Source: Pseudomonadota bacterium (GTDB taxonomy: Bacteria > Pseudomonadota > Gammaproteobacteria > Xanthomonadales > Marinicellaceae). Taken from it: a stretch of 22,575 nt of DNA. Position numbers and translations under genes: made by a program. The notes beneath the pieces were generated by a model. It made no database searches. It had not been told where the DNA came from and saw only the letters and a program-made list of their open reading frames with translations. Below, piece after piece: positions 8,042 through 15,411 of the stretch (the stretch's first letter is position 1; the number at the start of each line of letters is the position of its first letter). Location of the stretch: NCBI GenBank assembly GCA_008501575.1, contig QQUO01000257.1:1-22575 (forward strand), in the 5' to 3' direction.

Positions 8042-8761
8042 TTATGTGTTTGTCGGGGAATTGGTTTTCTGAATAACCATCAAATAATTGATGTCTAAAT
8101 CACTGCCATCCATGACCGCAGATTTGGTAAATGGATTATAGCGCATGCCGCTGATGTCTTTAATTTCAGTATCGCTGTCCTTTAACATTTCCACCATTTC
8201 AGATGGTTTAATAAATTGTTCGAAATGATGGGTGCCTTTGGGGATTAATTTCAGCACATGCTCAGCGGCAAAAATTCCCAGCAGCATGGCTTTGGGGGTG
8301 CGATTTAGGGTCGATAAAAATAACCAACCGCCGGGCTTTAAGGCTTTTAAGCAGGCCGTAATAATGCCTTTTGGGTCAGGCACATGCTCCAGCATCTCCA
8401 AACAACACACCACATCAAATTGTTCTCGATTGGCCTCACTGAAAGTGGCCACTTCTTGGTTCTGATAATCCACCTCTAATCCCGATTCAAGTAAATGCAG
8501 CTTGGCGGTTTGTAAAGAATTATCCGCCAAATCCAAACCGGTAACTCGGGCTCCCAATGATGCCAGCGCTTCGCTTAAGACGCCACCGCCACAACCCACA
8601 TCCAACACTTTTTTACCCTTAAAGTTGATAAAATTTTGCATGTATGCCACCCGCACCGGATTAATGTGGTGCAAGGTTTTAAAAGGACCTTCAGGATCCC
8701 ACCAAAATGCGGCTTGTTGATTAAACTGCTTAATTTCTTGCGGATAATGATTGGCTGACAT
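8042..8761 (-). CDS. ubiG: Ubiquinone biosynthesis O-methyltransferase UbiG
   Basis: A 239-residue SAM-dependent methyltransferase that performs both O-methylation steps of ubiquinone synthesis (on the polyprenyl catechol intermediate and on demethylubiquinol). The family hallmarks are clear: N-terminal WWDPEGPFKTLHHINPVRVAY (family-specific), the SAM-binding motif VLDVGCGGG at residues 52-60, motif II acidic loop VTGLDLAD, CCLEMLEHVPDP, and the post-motif KPGGWLFLSTLNRT. Further conserved pieces are FAAEHVLKLIPKGTHHFEQFIKPSE and GMRYNP. Length matches E. coli UbiG (240). It is first in an operon with the HAD phosphatase and is divergent from the MerC-like gene, with about 180 bases of shared upstream DNA. 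It indicates a ubiquinone-respiring organism. Confidence 0.96.
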   Translation of the reverse strand: MSANHYPQEIKQFNQQAAFWWDPEGPFKTLHHINPVRVAYMQNFINFKGKKVLDVGCGGGVLSEALASLGARVTGLDLADNSLQTAKLHLLESGLEVDYQNQEVATFSEANREQFDVVCCLEMLEHVPDPKGIITACLKALKPGGWLFLSTLNRTPKAMLLGIFAAEHVLKLIPKGTHHFEQFIKPSEMVEMLKDSDTEIKDISGMRYNPFTKSAVMDGSDLDINYLMVIQKTNSPTNT

Positions 8762-8945
8762 AATTACGAATACTTAATAAATAAAGCCTTTATTCTACCG
8801 TTTTTAGGCCTCAATTGGAAAATTACACATCACCATGTTATTTTTGATTTTAACGGCTTAAACCATTCGCATTCATAACTTGATTTAACCCTGATGGCAC
8901 CCATATCTGGTATCATTGTTCGCATTATTGGCAACCTGTTATAAA

Positions 8946-9353
8946 ATGACTGAAACCAGCATCAAACCAACAGCCGATAAGCTGGGGATTATTATTTCCG
9001 GCTTGTGTGCCGTGCATTGTGCCTTATGGCCTCTGTTATTAAGTGTTTCGATTATATTGCCTGAGTGGGCTCACATTGGCCATGGTTGGTTTTGGTTTAC
9101 TGTGATTGCGGCTTTAGCCATTTGGTCGATTACCCATGGTTGGAAGCAACACCACGATGGTCGGGTGGTGTTTTACTCATCACTGGGTTTGGGTTGTTTG
9201 ATATTGGCGATTTTGACTGAACCGTGGACAGGTTTGTGGCTGGAATCAGCCCTTTACGTTGTTGGTGGTTGTTTGATGGTGGCGGCCCATTGGCGAAATC
9301 ACCGCCGTTGCCGATGTGTAAAGCATCAACACACGGCGGAATGTGAGCATTAA
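8946..9353 (+). CDS. MerC-domain membrane protein with Cys/His-rich tail
   Basis: A 135-residue integral membrane protein of the MerC family. It opens with a short polar segment and then DKLGIIISGLCAVHCALWPLLL, the family signature with two cysteines four residues apart in or near the first membrane helix. Three further hydrophobic segments follow. In MerC proper such cysteines bind Hg(II) during uptake; chromosomal MerC-domain proteins outside mer operons have no proven substrate, and no other mer gene is present here. The C-terminal end (HWRNHRRCRCVKHQHTAECEH) is dense in Cys and His and looks like a soft-metal or zinc-binding tail. I use the ATG at 8946; a TTG ten codons upstream is possible, but the extra residues are not typical. 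The stop codon overlaps that of the convergent rubredoxin gene. Confidence 0.82.
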   Translation: MTETSIKPTADKLGIIISGLCAVHCALWPLLLSVSIILPEWAHIGHGWFWFTVIAALAIWSITHGWKQHHDGRVVFYSSLGLGCLILAILTEPWTGLWLESALYVVGGCLMVAAHWRNHRRCRCVKHQHTAECEH

Positions 9354-9520
9354 AGAAGTTCAAAATCTTCTTTGGTGACACCGCAGTCGGGACACATCCA
9401 GGTATCTGGAATGTCTTCCATCCGGGTGCCGGGGGCAAGACCGTCTTCCGGCCAACCTTCGGCTTCGTCATAGATAAAACCACAGACAACACAGATGTAT
9501 TTTTTGTATTCCGGTTCCAT
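9350..9520 (-). CDS. Rubredoxin (56 residues)
   Basis: A small iron-sulfur electron carrier. Translation of the minus strand from the ATG at 9520 starts MEPEYKKYICVVCGFIYDEA. It has both iron-ligand pairs: C10-V-V-C13-G near the start, and C43-P-D-C46-G near the end in the segment DTWMCPDCGVTKEDFELL. The aromatic and glycine positions between them (Y17-D, E-G-W) fit the family. The length of 56 residues is normal for a one-iron rubredoxin. In aerobic gammaproteobacteria these proteins donate electrons to alkane hydroxylases or oxidases; no such partner is adjacent here. Its TAA stop (9352-9350) shares two bases with the TAA of the MerC-like gene on the other strand. No strong Shine-Dalgarno is seen. 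Confidence 0.93.
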   Translation of the reverse strand: MEPEYKKYICVVCGFIYDEAEGWPEDGLAPGTRMEDIPDTWMCPDCGVTKEDFELL

Positions 9521-9593
9521 ATTGATTTAATAATTTGTAGATGCCCCTAATTATGCGGACAGCTGCACTAATTTCAACCAAGATTTAAGGATT

Positions 9594-10535
9594 ATGACCC
9601 ACGCAATTGAAGTCAACAACTTAGTCAAAACATACAGTGACGGCACCCAAGCCCTCAAAGGCATCGATTTAACCGTAGAAGCGGATCAAATCTTTGCATT
9701 ACTGGGCCCAAACGGCGCCGGCAAATCCACTTTAATCGGAATCATTTCATCACTGGTTAACAGCACTTCCGGTACTGTTAAGGTATTTGGTAAGGATTTA
9801 CACAAGGACCGCAAGGCGGTTAAATCCATGATTGGCCTGGTCCCACAGGAGTTTAATTTTAATACGTTTGAAACCCCCTTTGACATCGTTCGCAATCAGG
9901 CGGGTTTTTACGGTATCCCTGTTAAAGAAGCCAATCGACGCACTGAAAAATACCTCAAACAACTGCAATTATGGGACAAAAAAGACAGTATTTCCCGGGG
10001 ATTGTCCGGCGGTATGAAACGCCGTTTAATGATAGCCCGTGCGATGGTCAACGAACCACGTCTGCTGATACTGGATGAGCCCACGGCTGGTGTTGATATT
10101 GAAATTCGCCGCTCCATGTGGCTGTTTTTGGAAGACATTGCCGCCACCGGCACCACCATTATTCTCACCACCCACTATTTGGAAGAAGCCGAACAGCTGT
10201 GTAAAAATATTGCCATTATCGACCATGGTGAGATTGTCAAAAACACCACCATTAAAGAATTAATAAAAACCCTGGACATTGAAACCTTCATTTTTGATTT
10301 GGACCAAAAACCGGACAGTGTTTTACTCAACCAGCTGCACGCTAAAGCCAAAGATGAGGCTTCAATTGAATTATCGCTTGCCAAGAGCGAATGTCTAAAC
10401 TCTGTTTTTAAACAACTGGATGACGCCGGATATCGAGTTATTTCAATGCGCAATAAAGCCAACCGATTAGAAGAGTTGTTTGTTGCCATGACCGGTGATA
10501 AGAACCTACCAACCAGGGAGCAAAACCATGGTTAA
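9594..10535 (+). CDS. yadG: ABC transporter ATP-binding protein, YadG type
   Basis: The 313-residue ATPase subunit of an ABC-2 type exporter. Motifs in order: Walker A GPNGAGKST (38-46), Q-loop region GLVPQEFNFN, signature LSGGM (137-141), Walker B LLILDEP (157-163), D-loop AGVD and the H-loop His194 in LTTHYLEEAEQ. The C-terminal 90 residues are an extension past the nucleotide-binding domain, as in YadG, ending near RLEELFVAMTGD. A good Shine-Dalgarno (AAGGA, about 9586) precedes the ATG. The permease gene follows with an 8-base overlap, so the two are co-translated. The substrate of YadGH is not established; the family includes drug, polysaccharide and lipid exporters. Confidence 0.93.
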   Translation: MTHAIEVNNLVKTYSDGTQALKGIDLTVEADQIFALLGPNGAGKSTLIGIISSLVNSTSGTVKVFGKDLHKDRKAVKSMIGLVPQEFNFNTFETPFDIVRNQAGFYGIPVKEANRRTEKYLKQLQLWDKKDSISRGLSGGMKRRLMIARAMVNEPRLLILDEPTAGVDIEIRRSMWLFLEDIAATGTTIILTTHYLEEAEQLCKNIAIIDHGEIVKNTTIKELIKTLDIETFIFDLDQKPDSVLLNQLHAKAKDEASIELSLAKSECLNSVFKQLDDAGYRVISMRNKANRLEELFVAMTGDKNLPTREQNHG

Positions 10536-11298
10536 TACCACTTATGTGGGCATAAAAACCCTGATGCGAAAAGAGATACATCGTATTTTACGCATCTGGA
10601 CCCAAACCCTGTTACCGCCGGCCATTACCATGACCTTGTATTTTATTATTTTTGGTAATTTAATCGGCTCACGAATCGGTGAAATGGATGGCTTTGATTA
10701 CATGTCCTTTATTGTGCCGGGCTTAGTGATGATGGCAGTTATTACCAGTTCCTACGGTAATATGGTGTCGTCATTTTTTGGGGCCAAGTTTTCCAAGCAC
10801 ATCGAAGAATTATTAATTTCACCGATGCCAAACTGGGCCATTTTAGTCGGTTATGTGGGCGGTTGTTTATTCCGGGGCCTGGCTGTTGGTATTATTGTCA
10901 CCGGCGTCTCGCTGTTTTTCACGGACATTCAAATTCATAACATTTGGATTGTGATTTCCACCGTGGTGCTGACGTCAGTGGTGTTCTCATTGGCCGGTTT
11001 TGTCAATGCCGCCTTTGCCACCAAATTTGATGACATTGCCATCATACCAACCTTTATTTTAACGCCGCTGACTTATTTGGGCGGGGTCTTTTATTCCATT
11101 TCTTTATTACCCGAATTCTGGCAGGGTGTGTCTAAAATCAACCCGGTTTTATACATGGTCAACACCTTTCGCTACGGTTTTTTAGGCGTGTCAGACATCA
11201 ATATCTTTGTGGCCTACGGTCTAATCATCTCCTTTGTGGTTATTTTGGGCTTTTTCTCTTGGCTTATTTTGCATAAAGGTTGGGGATTGCGCAGTTAA
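10528..11298 (+). CDS. yadH: ABC-2 type permease, YadH type
   Basis: The 256-residue membrane subunit paired with the upstream ATPase. It matches E. coli YadH nearly end to end and has exactly its length: KEIHRILRIWTQTLLPPAITMTLYFIIFGNLIGSRIG, the MDGFDYMSFIVPGL segment, SSFFGAKFSKHIEELLISPMP, DDIAIIPTFILTPLTYLGGVFYS and the final HKGWGLRS. Six hydrophobic segments fit an ABC-2 permease. I choose the ATG at 10528 because GGGAG lies seven bases upstream and the protein then starts MVNTTYVGIKTLMRKE. A GTG at 10495 would add eleven non-conserved residues. The coding sequence overlaps the ATPase gene by eight bases, indicating translational coupling. Confidence 0.94.
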   Translation: MVNTTYVGIKTLMRKEIHRILRIWTQTLLPPAITMTLYFIIFGNLIGSRIGEMDGFDYMSFIVPGLVMMAVITSSYGNMVSSFFGAKFSKHIEELLISPMPNWAILVGYVGGCLFRGLAVGIIVTGVSLFFTDIQIHNIWIVISTVVLTSVVFSLAGFVNAAFATKFDDIAIIPTFILTPLTYLGGVFYSISLLPEFWQGVSKINPVLYMVNTFRYGFLGVSDINIFVAYGLIISFVVILGFFSWLILHKGWGLRS

Positions 11299-11336
11299 AG
11301 TGGCTTGGGCTTGTGGTGATTTTTTTTCATTTCCCA

Positions 11337-11365
11337 CTTGAATTAAAAACATTCAAACCCAATAT
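11337..11365 (+). promoter_or_regulatory. Sigma-32 (heat-shock) promoter of groESL
   Basis: CTTGAA (11337-11342), a 15-base spacer, and CCCAATAT (11358-11365) match the RpoH consensus CTTGAA / CCCCATNT with one mismatch. It lies about 84 bases before groES, a normal leader length. No CIRCE inverted repeat (the HrcA operator) is present, so heat-shock control by sigma-32 rather than HrcA is the reading. Confidence 0.75.
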
Positions 11366-11448
11366 GACAACCAACCAAGCACCAAAGCTTCCGCTGCGGT
11401 GCGCCAACAATTAAATAATTTGTTATTAATTTTTAAGGAGTTCAATCA

Positions 11449-11739
11449 ATGAATATACGTCCTTTACATGATCGCGTGATTGTTAAACGCGTAAAAGAGG
11501 AAACCACCTCACCAGGCGGCATCGTTTTGCCTGATTCTGCCACAGAAAAACCGGTCATCGGTGAAGTATTGGCCGTGGGTAACGGCAGGCTGTTAGACAA
11601 CGGCGAGGTTAAAGCACTTGAAGTTAAAGTCGGCGACAAAGTGTTGTTTGAAGATAAGTTCAACGTCACCGAAGTCAAGATTGAGGGCGAAAAAGTCGTC
11701 GTCATGAAAGAACAAGACATCATTGGAATCATTGGTTAA
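11449..11739 (+). CDS. groES: Co-chaperonin GroES
   Basis: The 96-residue cap subunit of the GroEL/ES folding machine, working as a heptamer in the cytosol. It starts MNIRPLHDRVIVKR, has the mobile loop around residues 16-32 (EETTSPGGIVLPDSATEKP), which contacts GroEL, the roof hairpin near GNGRLLDNGEVKAL, and ends VKEQDIIGIIG-like as expected (MKEQDIIGIIG). A strong AAGGAG Shine-Dalgarno lies eight bases before the ATG. It forms an operon with groEL after a 15-base gap and sits behind a sigma-32 promoter. Confidence 0.98.
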   Translation: MNIRPLHDRVIVKRVKEETTSPGGIVLPDSATEKPVIGEVLAVGNGRLLDNGEVKALEVKVGDKVLFEDKFNVTEVKIEGEKVVVMKEQDIIGIIG

Positions 11740-11754
11740 CAGGAGAACTAAATT

Positions 11755-13404
11755 ATGAGTGCAAAAGAAATCAAATTTTCAGAAGACGCCCGTGCCAAAA
11801 TGGCTCGTGGTGTAAACCTTTTAGCCAATGCCGTTAAAGTTACATTAGGACCGAAAGGCCGTAATGTGGTATTGGAAAAAAGTTTTGGTGCCCCAACCGT
11901 GACAAAAGACGGTGTGTCCGTGGCCAAAGAGATCGAATTAGAAGATAAATTCGAGAACATGGGTGCCCAAATGGTCAAAGAAGTGGCCTCACAAACCAAC
12001 GACGTGGCCGGTGACGGCACCACCACAGCAACCATTTTAGCCCAGGCGTTTGTGCGCGAAGGTTTAAAAGCCGTGGCCGCCGGTCGCAACCCAATGGATT
12101 TAAAACGCGGTATCGACAAAGCCGTTGAAAAGGCCGTTGCAGCCATTAAAAAACAAGCCACCCCATGTTCCGACTCTAAAGCCATTGCTCAAGTGGGAAC
12201 CATCTCTGCCAATGCCGACGAATCAGTCGGTAAAATTATTGCCGATGCCATGGATAAAGTCGGTAAAGAAGGCGTGATTACTGTTGAAGAAGGTTCTGGC
12301 TTGAAGAACGAATTGGATGTGGTTGAAGGTATGCAGTTTGATCGCGGTTACTTATCCCCTTATTTCGTAACCAATCAAGAAACCATGACAGCGGAATTGG
12401 ATGATGCTTTTATTTTGTTACACGACAAAAAAATCTCCAACATCCGTGAATTATTACCTGTTTTAGAAGCGGTTGCCAAAACCGGTAAAAAATTATTCAT
12501 TATTGCCGAAGACATCGAAGGCGAAGCCCTGGCCACTTTGGTGGTAAATAATATGCGCGGTACCGTTAAAGTCTGTGCGGTTAAAGCCCCTGGTTTCGGT
12601 GATCGCCGCAAAGCCATGTTAGAAGACATTGCTGTGTTAACCGGTGGGACCGTTATTTCTGAAGAAGTCGGCTTACAATTGGATAAAGTTGAACTTGATG
12701 ATTTAGGTTCTGCTAAGAAAATCCAAGTGAATAAAGACAACACCACCATCATTGATGGTGCCGGTGACGCCAAAGAGATTGATGCCCGCGTTAATCAAGT
12801 GCGTAAGCAAATTGAAGATGCCACCAGTGATTACGACAAAGAAAAACTGCAAGAACGTGTGGCTAAATTAGCCGGCGGTGTTGCCGTTATTAAAGTTGGT
12901 GCCGCCACGGAAGTGGAAATGAAAGAGAAAAAAGCCCGTGTCGAAGATGCCTTACACTCAACCCGAGCAGCGGTTGAAGAAGGTGTGGTTCCCGGCGGTG
13001 GTGTGGCGCTAATTCGCGCACAACAGTCTATTAAGGATCTCAAAGGTGACAACGAAGACCAAAACATCGGGATCGCCATCACCTTAACCACCATGGAAGA
13101 GCCGTTACGTCAAATCGTTAAAAACTGTGCTGAAGAAGATTCAGTGGTGCTTAACGAAGTGAAAAAAGGCAAAGGCAATTACGGCTACAACGCCGCAACC
13201 GGCAAATACGTTGACATGATTGAAGACGGCGTCCTCGATCCGGCCAAAGTAACCCGCAGCGCCTTACAGCACGCCGCTTCTGTGGCTGCCTTAATGATTA
13301 CCACCGAATGCATGATTGCGGATCTTCCGCAAGATGATGCCGGCCCTGATATGGGTGGCATGGGTGGTATGGGCGGCATGGGTGGTATGGGCGGCATGAT
13401 GTAA
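11755..13404 (+). CDS. groEL: Chaperonin GroEL
   Basis: The 549-residue 60-kDa chaperonin that refolds proteins in an ATP-driven double ring with GroES. Recognisable parts include the N-terminal MSAKEIKFSEDARAKMARGV, the nucleotide-binding VKVTLGPKGRNVVLEKSFG and DVAGDGTTTATILAQ, apical-domain substrate-binding FDRGYLSPYFVTN and VKAPGFGDRRKAMLEDIA, and the equatorial EGVVPGGGVALIRA. The C-terminus ends in the usual GGM repeats (five MGG units and MM). AGGAGA precedes the ATG at the right distance. Length and motifs are standard; nothing is missing. It is followed by a strong terminator. Confidence 0.99.
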   Translation: MSAKEIKFSEDARAKMARGVNLLANAVKVTLGPKGRNVVLEKSFGAPTVTKDGVSVAKEIELEDKFENMGAQMVKEVASQTNDVAGDGTTTATILAQAFVREGLKAVAAGRNPMDLKRGIDKAVEKAVAAIKKQATPCSDSKAIAQVGTISANADESVGKIIADAMDKVGKEGVITVEEGSGLKNELDVVEGMQFDRGYLSPYFVTNQETMTAELDDAFILLHDKKISNIRELLPVLEAVAKTGKKLFIIAEDIEGEALATLVVNNMRGTVKVCAVKAPGFGDRRKAMLEDIAVLTGGTVISEEVGLQLDKVELDDLGSAKKIQVNKDNTTIIDGAGDAKEIDARVNQVRKQIEDATSDYDKEKLQERVAKLAGGVAVIKVGAATEVEMKEKKARVEDALHSTRAAVEEGVVPGGGVALIRAQQSIKDLKGDNEDQNIGIAITLTTMEEPLRQIVKNCAEEDSVVLNEVKKGKGNYGYNAATGKYVDMIEDGVLDPAKVTRSALQHAASVAALMITTECMIADLPQDDAGPDMGGMGGMGGMGGMGGMM

Positions 13405-13431
13405 ATCACCTCCCAATAACACCATGTTGTT

Positions 13432-13464
13432 AAAACCCCGAATCGCAAGGTTCGGGGTTTTTTT
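13432..13464. terminator. Bidirectional Rho-independent terminator between groEL and the ATP-grasp gene
   Basis: AACCCCGAA (13434-13442) and TTCGGGGTT (13451-13459) form a nine-base-pair GC-rich stem with an eight-base loop, followed by T through 13464 and preceded by AAAA. It can serve groESL on the plus strand and, less strongly, the convergent ATP-grasp gene, whose stop codon (13463-13465) lies at the end of the T tract. Confidence 0.88.
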
Positions 13465-14335
13465 ATGTGCTGCTTAATAACTCATCCGCCAATAGAAAAG
13501 CCGCTTCAGGGCGATGCCGAAAAAATAATGACGGCTCAATGAGTTCAACTTCGTTGACTACCATTTGATCGTCATGGTCATATAAAAAATCCAAGCGGAC
13601 ATAAGTCAAGCGACCAAACCGACCTTGTAAATAATCCATACAATCGTCAGCCACCCGCCGTTGTTCACGGTTTAAATGATAAAGTTTATCAACACCACCA
13701 AAGGTATCTTGAACCCGATAATCCCCTGCTTGCGGTTTTTTTATCACCGCATGACTGAATTGCCGGCCAAAATAGATAACAGACAATTCACCATAACTCA
13801 TCACTGATGGCATAAAGGCCTGTAACATTAATTCGCAATGACTGAGGTTTTGTTCAATATGATGCAGCGCTTTTTGAATTCCCTCAGAATCTGCCTTAAA
13901 ACGCAGAGTGGCCGAGGCATCAGCACCAATCACCGGTTTGAGAAAACATTCCTTATCAGTACTTTGAGATAGTTTATTGCGCAGCGAATCACCATCCGTA
14001 GATTGGGTTATCCAATGGGTTGTTGCCACCGGTAATCCCGCTGTTTGTAATTCTTTTAAGTATGTTTTTTCACTGTTCCAAGCAACCACTTCAGGTGCAT
14101 TAAGCACCGGTGTATGTACCGCCAATTCTTGAATAGACTGCAAAAAAGCCTGTGGTTTTAAATGATAGTCCCACACCGACCGGATTAAGCACATGTCATA
14201 TTGCATCAGCAGCTCAGGCGCTTGCCAAATATGCCAATTTGCTTCTATTCCCCGTTGTTTTAGGGCTGCCAACAAAAACCCATCATCACCATCCCCCTGT
14301 GGCCATTCGGAGGCAGTTAATAAAGCCAGCTTCAC
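13463..14335 (-). CDS. ATP-grasp family ligase, DcsG/RimK-like, substrate unknown
   Basis: A 290-residue cytosolic protein of the ATP-grasp fold, which joins a carboxylate to an amine, thiol or similar group using ATP. The N-terminal domain has the segment CLIRSVWDYHLKPQAFLQSI, as in the DcsG-like group (cyclo-ligase of D-cycloserine synthesis and many uncharacterised relatives). Next come the ATP-binding parts: ECFLKPVIGADASATLRF (lysine and glycine-rich loop), LMLQAFMPSV for the adenine pocket, GELSVIYFGRQFSHAVIKKP, and the metal-binding end YVRLDFLYD followed by VVNEVELIEPSLFF with the catalytic Glu/Asn. No signal peptide. Its ATG overlaps the stop of the upstream exported PD40 gene (ATGA at 14332-14335), so the two are co-translated. 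The product cannot be named; cycloserine synthesis is unlikely since no dcs neighbours exist. Confidence 0.82.
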   Translation of the reverse strand: MKLALLTASEWPQGDGDDGFLLAALKQRGIEANWHIWQAPELLMQYDMCLIRSVWDYHLKPQAFLQSIQELAVHTPVLNAPEVVAWNSEKTYLKELQTAGLPVATTHWITQSTDGDSLRNKLSQSTDKECFLKPVIGADASATLRFKADSEGIQKALHHIEQNLSHCELMLQAFMPSVMSYGELSVIYFGRQFSHAVIKKPQAGDYRVQDTFGGVDKLYHLNREQRRVADDCMDYLQGRFGRLTYVRLDFLYDHDDQMVVNEVELIEPSLFFRHRPEAAFLLADELLSST

Positions 14336-15273
14336 GGCAGTTGTGCGTTCGATTGGGTTGCCGCAGAATCAACAACAAATGGACTTTGATATAAACGGCT
14401 GAACCCATTTTCATATTGCTGCGTGGTTTTGATAAATGTTGTCACATCAGGCAGCTTAGTATCACCGATGGCACTGCGTTTACTGGTCCAAATAAGGCGC
14501 TGCTGGGAACCATCATAAAATGGACAATAATCCATTTTATCCGAATTAATGGATGGCCCTAAATTAACCCGGGGACCGAAATCACCATCACTTTGTCGAT
14601 AGCTGATGTATAAATCACCACTGCCAAGCCCATCCTCGGCGGCATAAATGGTGTAAATTAAGAACGATTCATCCGCGGCCACATAGGCATTAAATTCATA
14701 GCCCGGGCTGTTAATGTTATCACTCAAAGCCCGGGCCGGTTGATACTGGCCGTTCACCCAGGGACTCATATAAATATCATCTTTACGTTTATCATTATGT
14801 CGGTCTGAAGTGAAATACAGGTTATTGTTGGCAGTCACCGCCGGATAAAATTCATTACTCTCCGTATTAACAGGCCCGGGTAAATGTATCGGTTCTGACC
14901 AGGGAGACTCGGGATTGCTTCTGTGCACATACCAGATGTCATAATGGCTGGATGGCCTGATGCCGGTCACAGGCCGATTGGATGCAAAATAAAGGCGCAA
15001 TCCATCCGGGCTCAAAAACGGTTCAATGTCTCGATATAGACCACTAAAAGGGACTTTTTCAAAATCACGCCACCGGCCGTTAACAGACTGCGCTTTAACC
15101 ATGATTGTTCGTCGCTCATGGGCATCTTGGGCGGTGAAATATGCTTCATTTTTAAAGGCGGTGAAATCTCTGACATTAATAAATGAATCCAATGTGCCTG
15201 ATAAAGGCTGCACCTCTTTTTCTGCAAAACCAATGGTGGTTAAAAAAAGACTTATTAATATAAAAACACGCAT
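14332..15273 (-). CDS. Exported PD40/TolB-like beta-propeller protein
   Basis: A 313-residue periplasmic or secreted protein. Signal peptide at residues 1-17 (MRVFILISLFLTTIGFA, cleavage before EKEVQ). The mature protein has at least four WD40-like PD40 blades with the motif hydrophobic-x-S-x-R followed after some ten residues by D-[IL]-[WY]: LYFASNRPV...HYDIWYVHR, LYFTSDRHN...DDIYMSPW, FLIYTIYAA...SGDLYISYR and LIWTSKRSA. Such propellers occur in TolB and in sensory or scaffold proteins of the cell envelope; no enzyme motif is seen. Unlike three other exported proteins here it lacks the IFxDGFE tail. The 4-base overlap with the ATP-grasp gene suggests a shared pathway, perhaps modification or sensing of an envelope component, but that is inference. 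Confidence 0.84.
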   Translation of the reverse strand: MRVFILISLFLTTIGFAEKEVQPLSGTLDSFINVRDFTAFKNEAYFTAQDAHERRTIMVKAQSVNGRWRDFEKVPFSGLYRDIEPFLSPDGLRLYFASNRPVTGIRPSSHYDIWYVHRSNPESPWSEPIHLPGPVNTESNEFYPAVTANNNLYFTSDRHNDKRKDDIYMSPWVNGQYQPARALSDNINSPGYEFNAYVAADESFLIYTIYAAEDGLGSGDLYISYRQSDGDFGPRVNLGPSINSDKMDYCPFYDGSQQRLIWTSKRSAIGDTKLPDVTTFIKTTQQYENGFSRLYQSPFVVDSAATQSNAQLP

Positions 15274-15400
15274 ATGAACGACCTAAAATAAAACCATACC
15301 TTCAGTTTATCATGGTTTAATCTGCAAACATGAGGCCAATTTATTTTCATAATAGCGTGTTATTTGTGATGGAGTTCACGTTTCGTTAAGGATTTAAGCG

Positions 15401-15406
15401 TAAAAT
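15401..15406 (+). promoter_or_regulatory. Possible -10 element of the 15412-15506 RNA
   Basis: TAAAAT matches the sigma-70 -10 consensus at five of six positions and sits about seven bases before the start of the structured region. No good -35 hexamer is found at 16-18 bases; TTCACG lies 20 bases upstream. The promoter may therefore need an activator or use another sigma factor. Confidence 0.3.
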
Positions 15407-15411
15407 AGCAG

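Noticed and set aside
8916..8945. TTGTTC/TTATAA as a sigma-70 promoter for the MerC-like gene
   Set aside because: With 17-base spacing it looks good, but the transcription start would fall after the preferred ATG at 8946, so it cannot serve that start.
9130..9492. 120-residue minus-strand ORF overlapping MerC-like and rubredoxin genes
   Set aside because: It is in a different frame from the clear rubredoxin and overlaps well-supported coding sequence; composition is shadow-like.
10495..10527. GTG start adding 11 residues to YadH
   Set aside because: The ATG at 10528 has a well-spaced GGGAG and gives exactly the E. coli YadH length; the extra residues do not resemble the family.
11299..11330. 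Possible terminator after yadH (T-run at 11321-11328)
   Set aside because: There is a run of eight T but no convincing GC-rich stem directly before it; AAGTGG/CCACTT pairs only across the T run.
13351..13404. Tandem GGTATGGGCGGCATG-like repeat at the end of groEL
   Set aside because: It encodes the normal GGM C-terminal tail of GroEL, not a separate repeat element.
15369..15389. Six-codon ORF (MEFTFR) as a leader peptide before the candidate RNA
   Set aside because: It lies upstream of the likely -10 element, has no Shine-Dalgarno and no run of regulatory codons.
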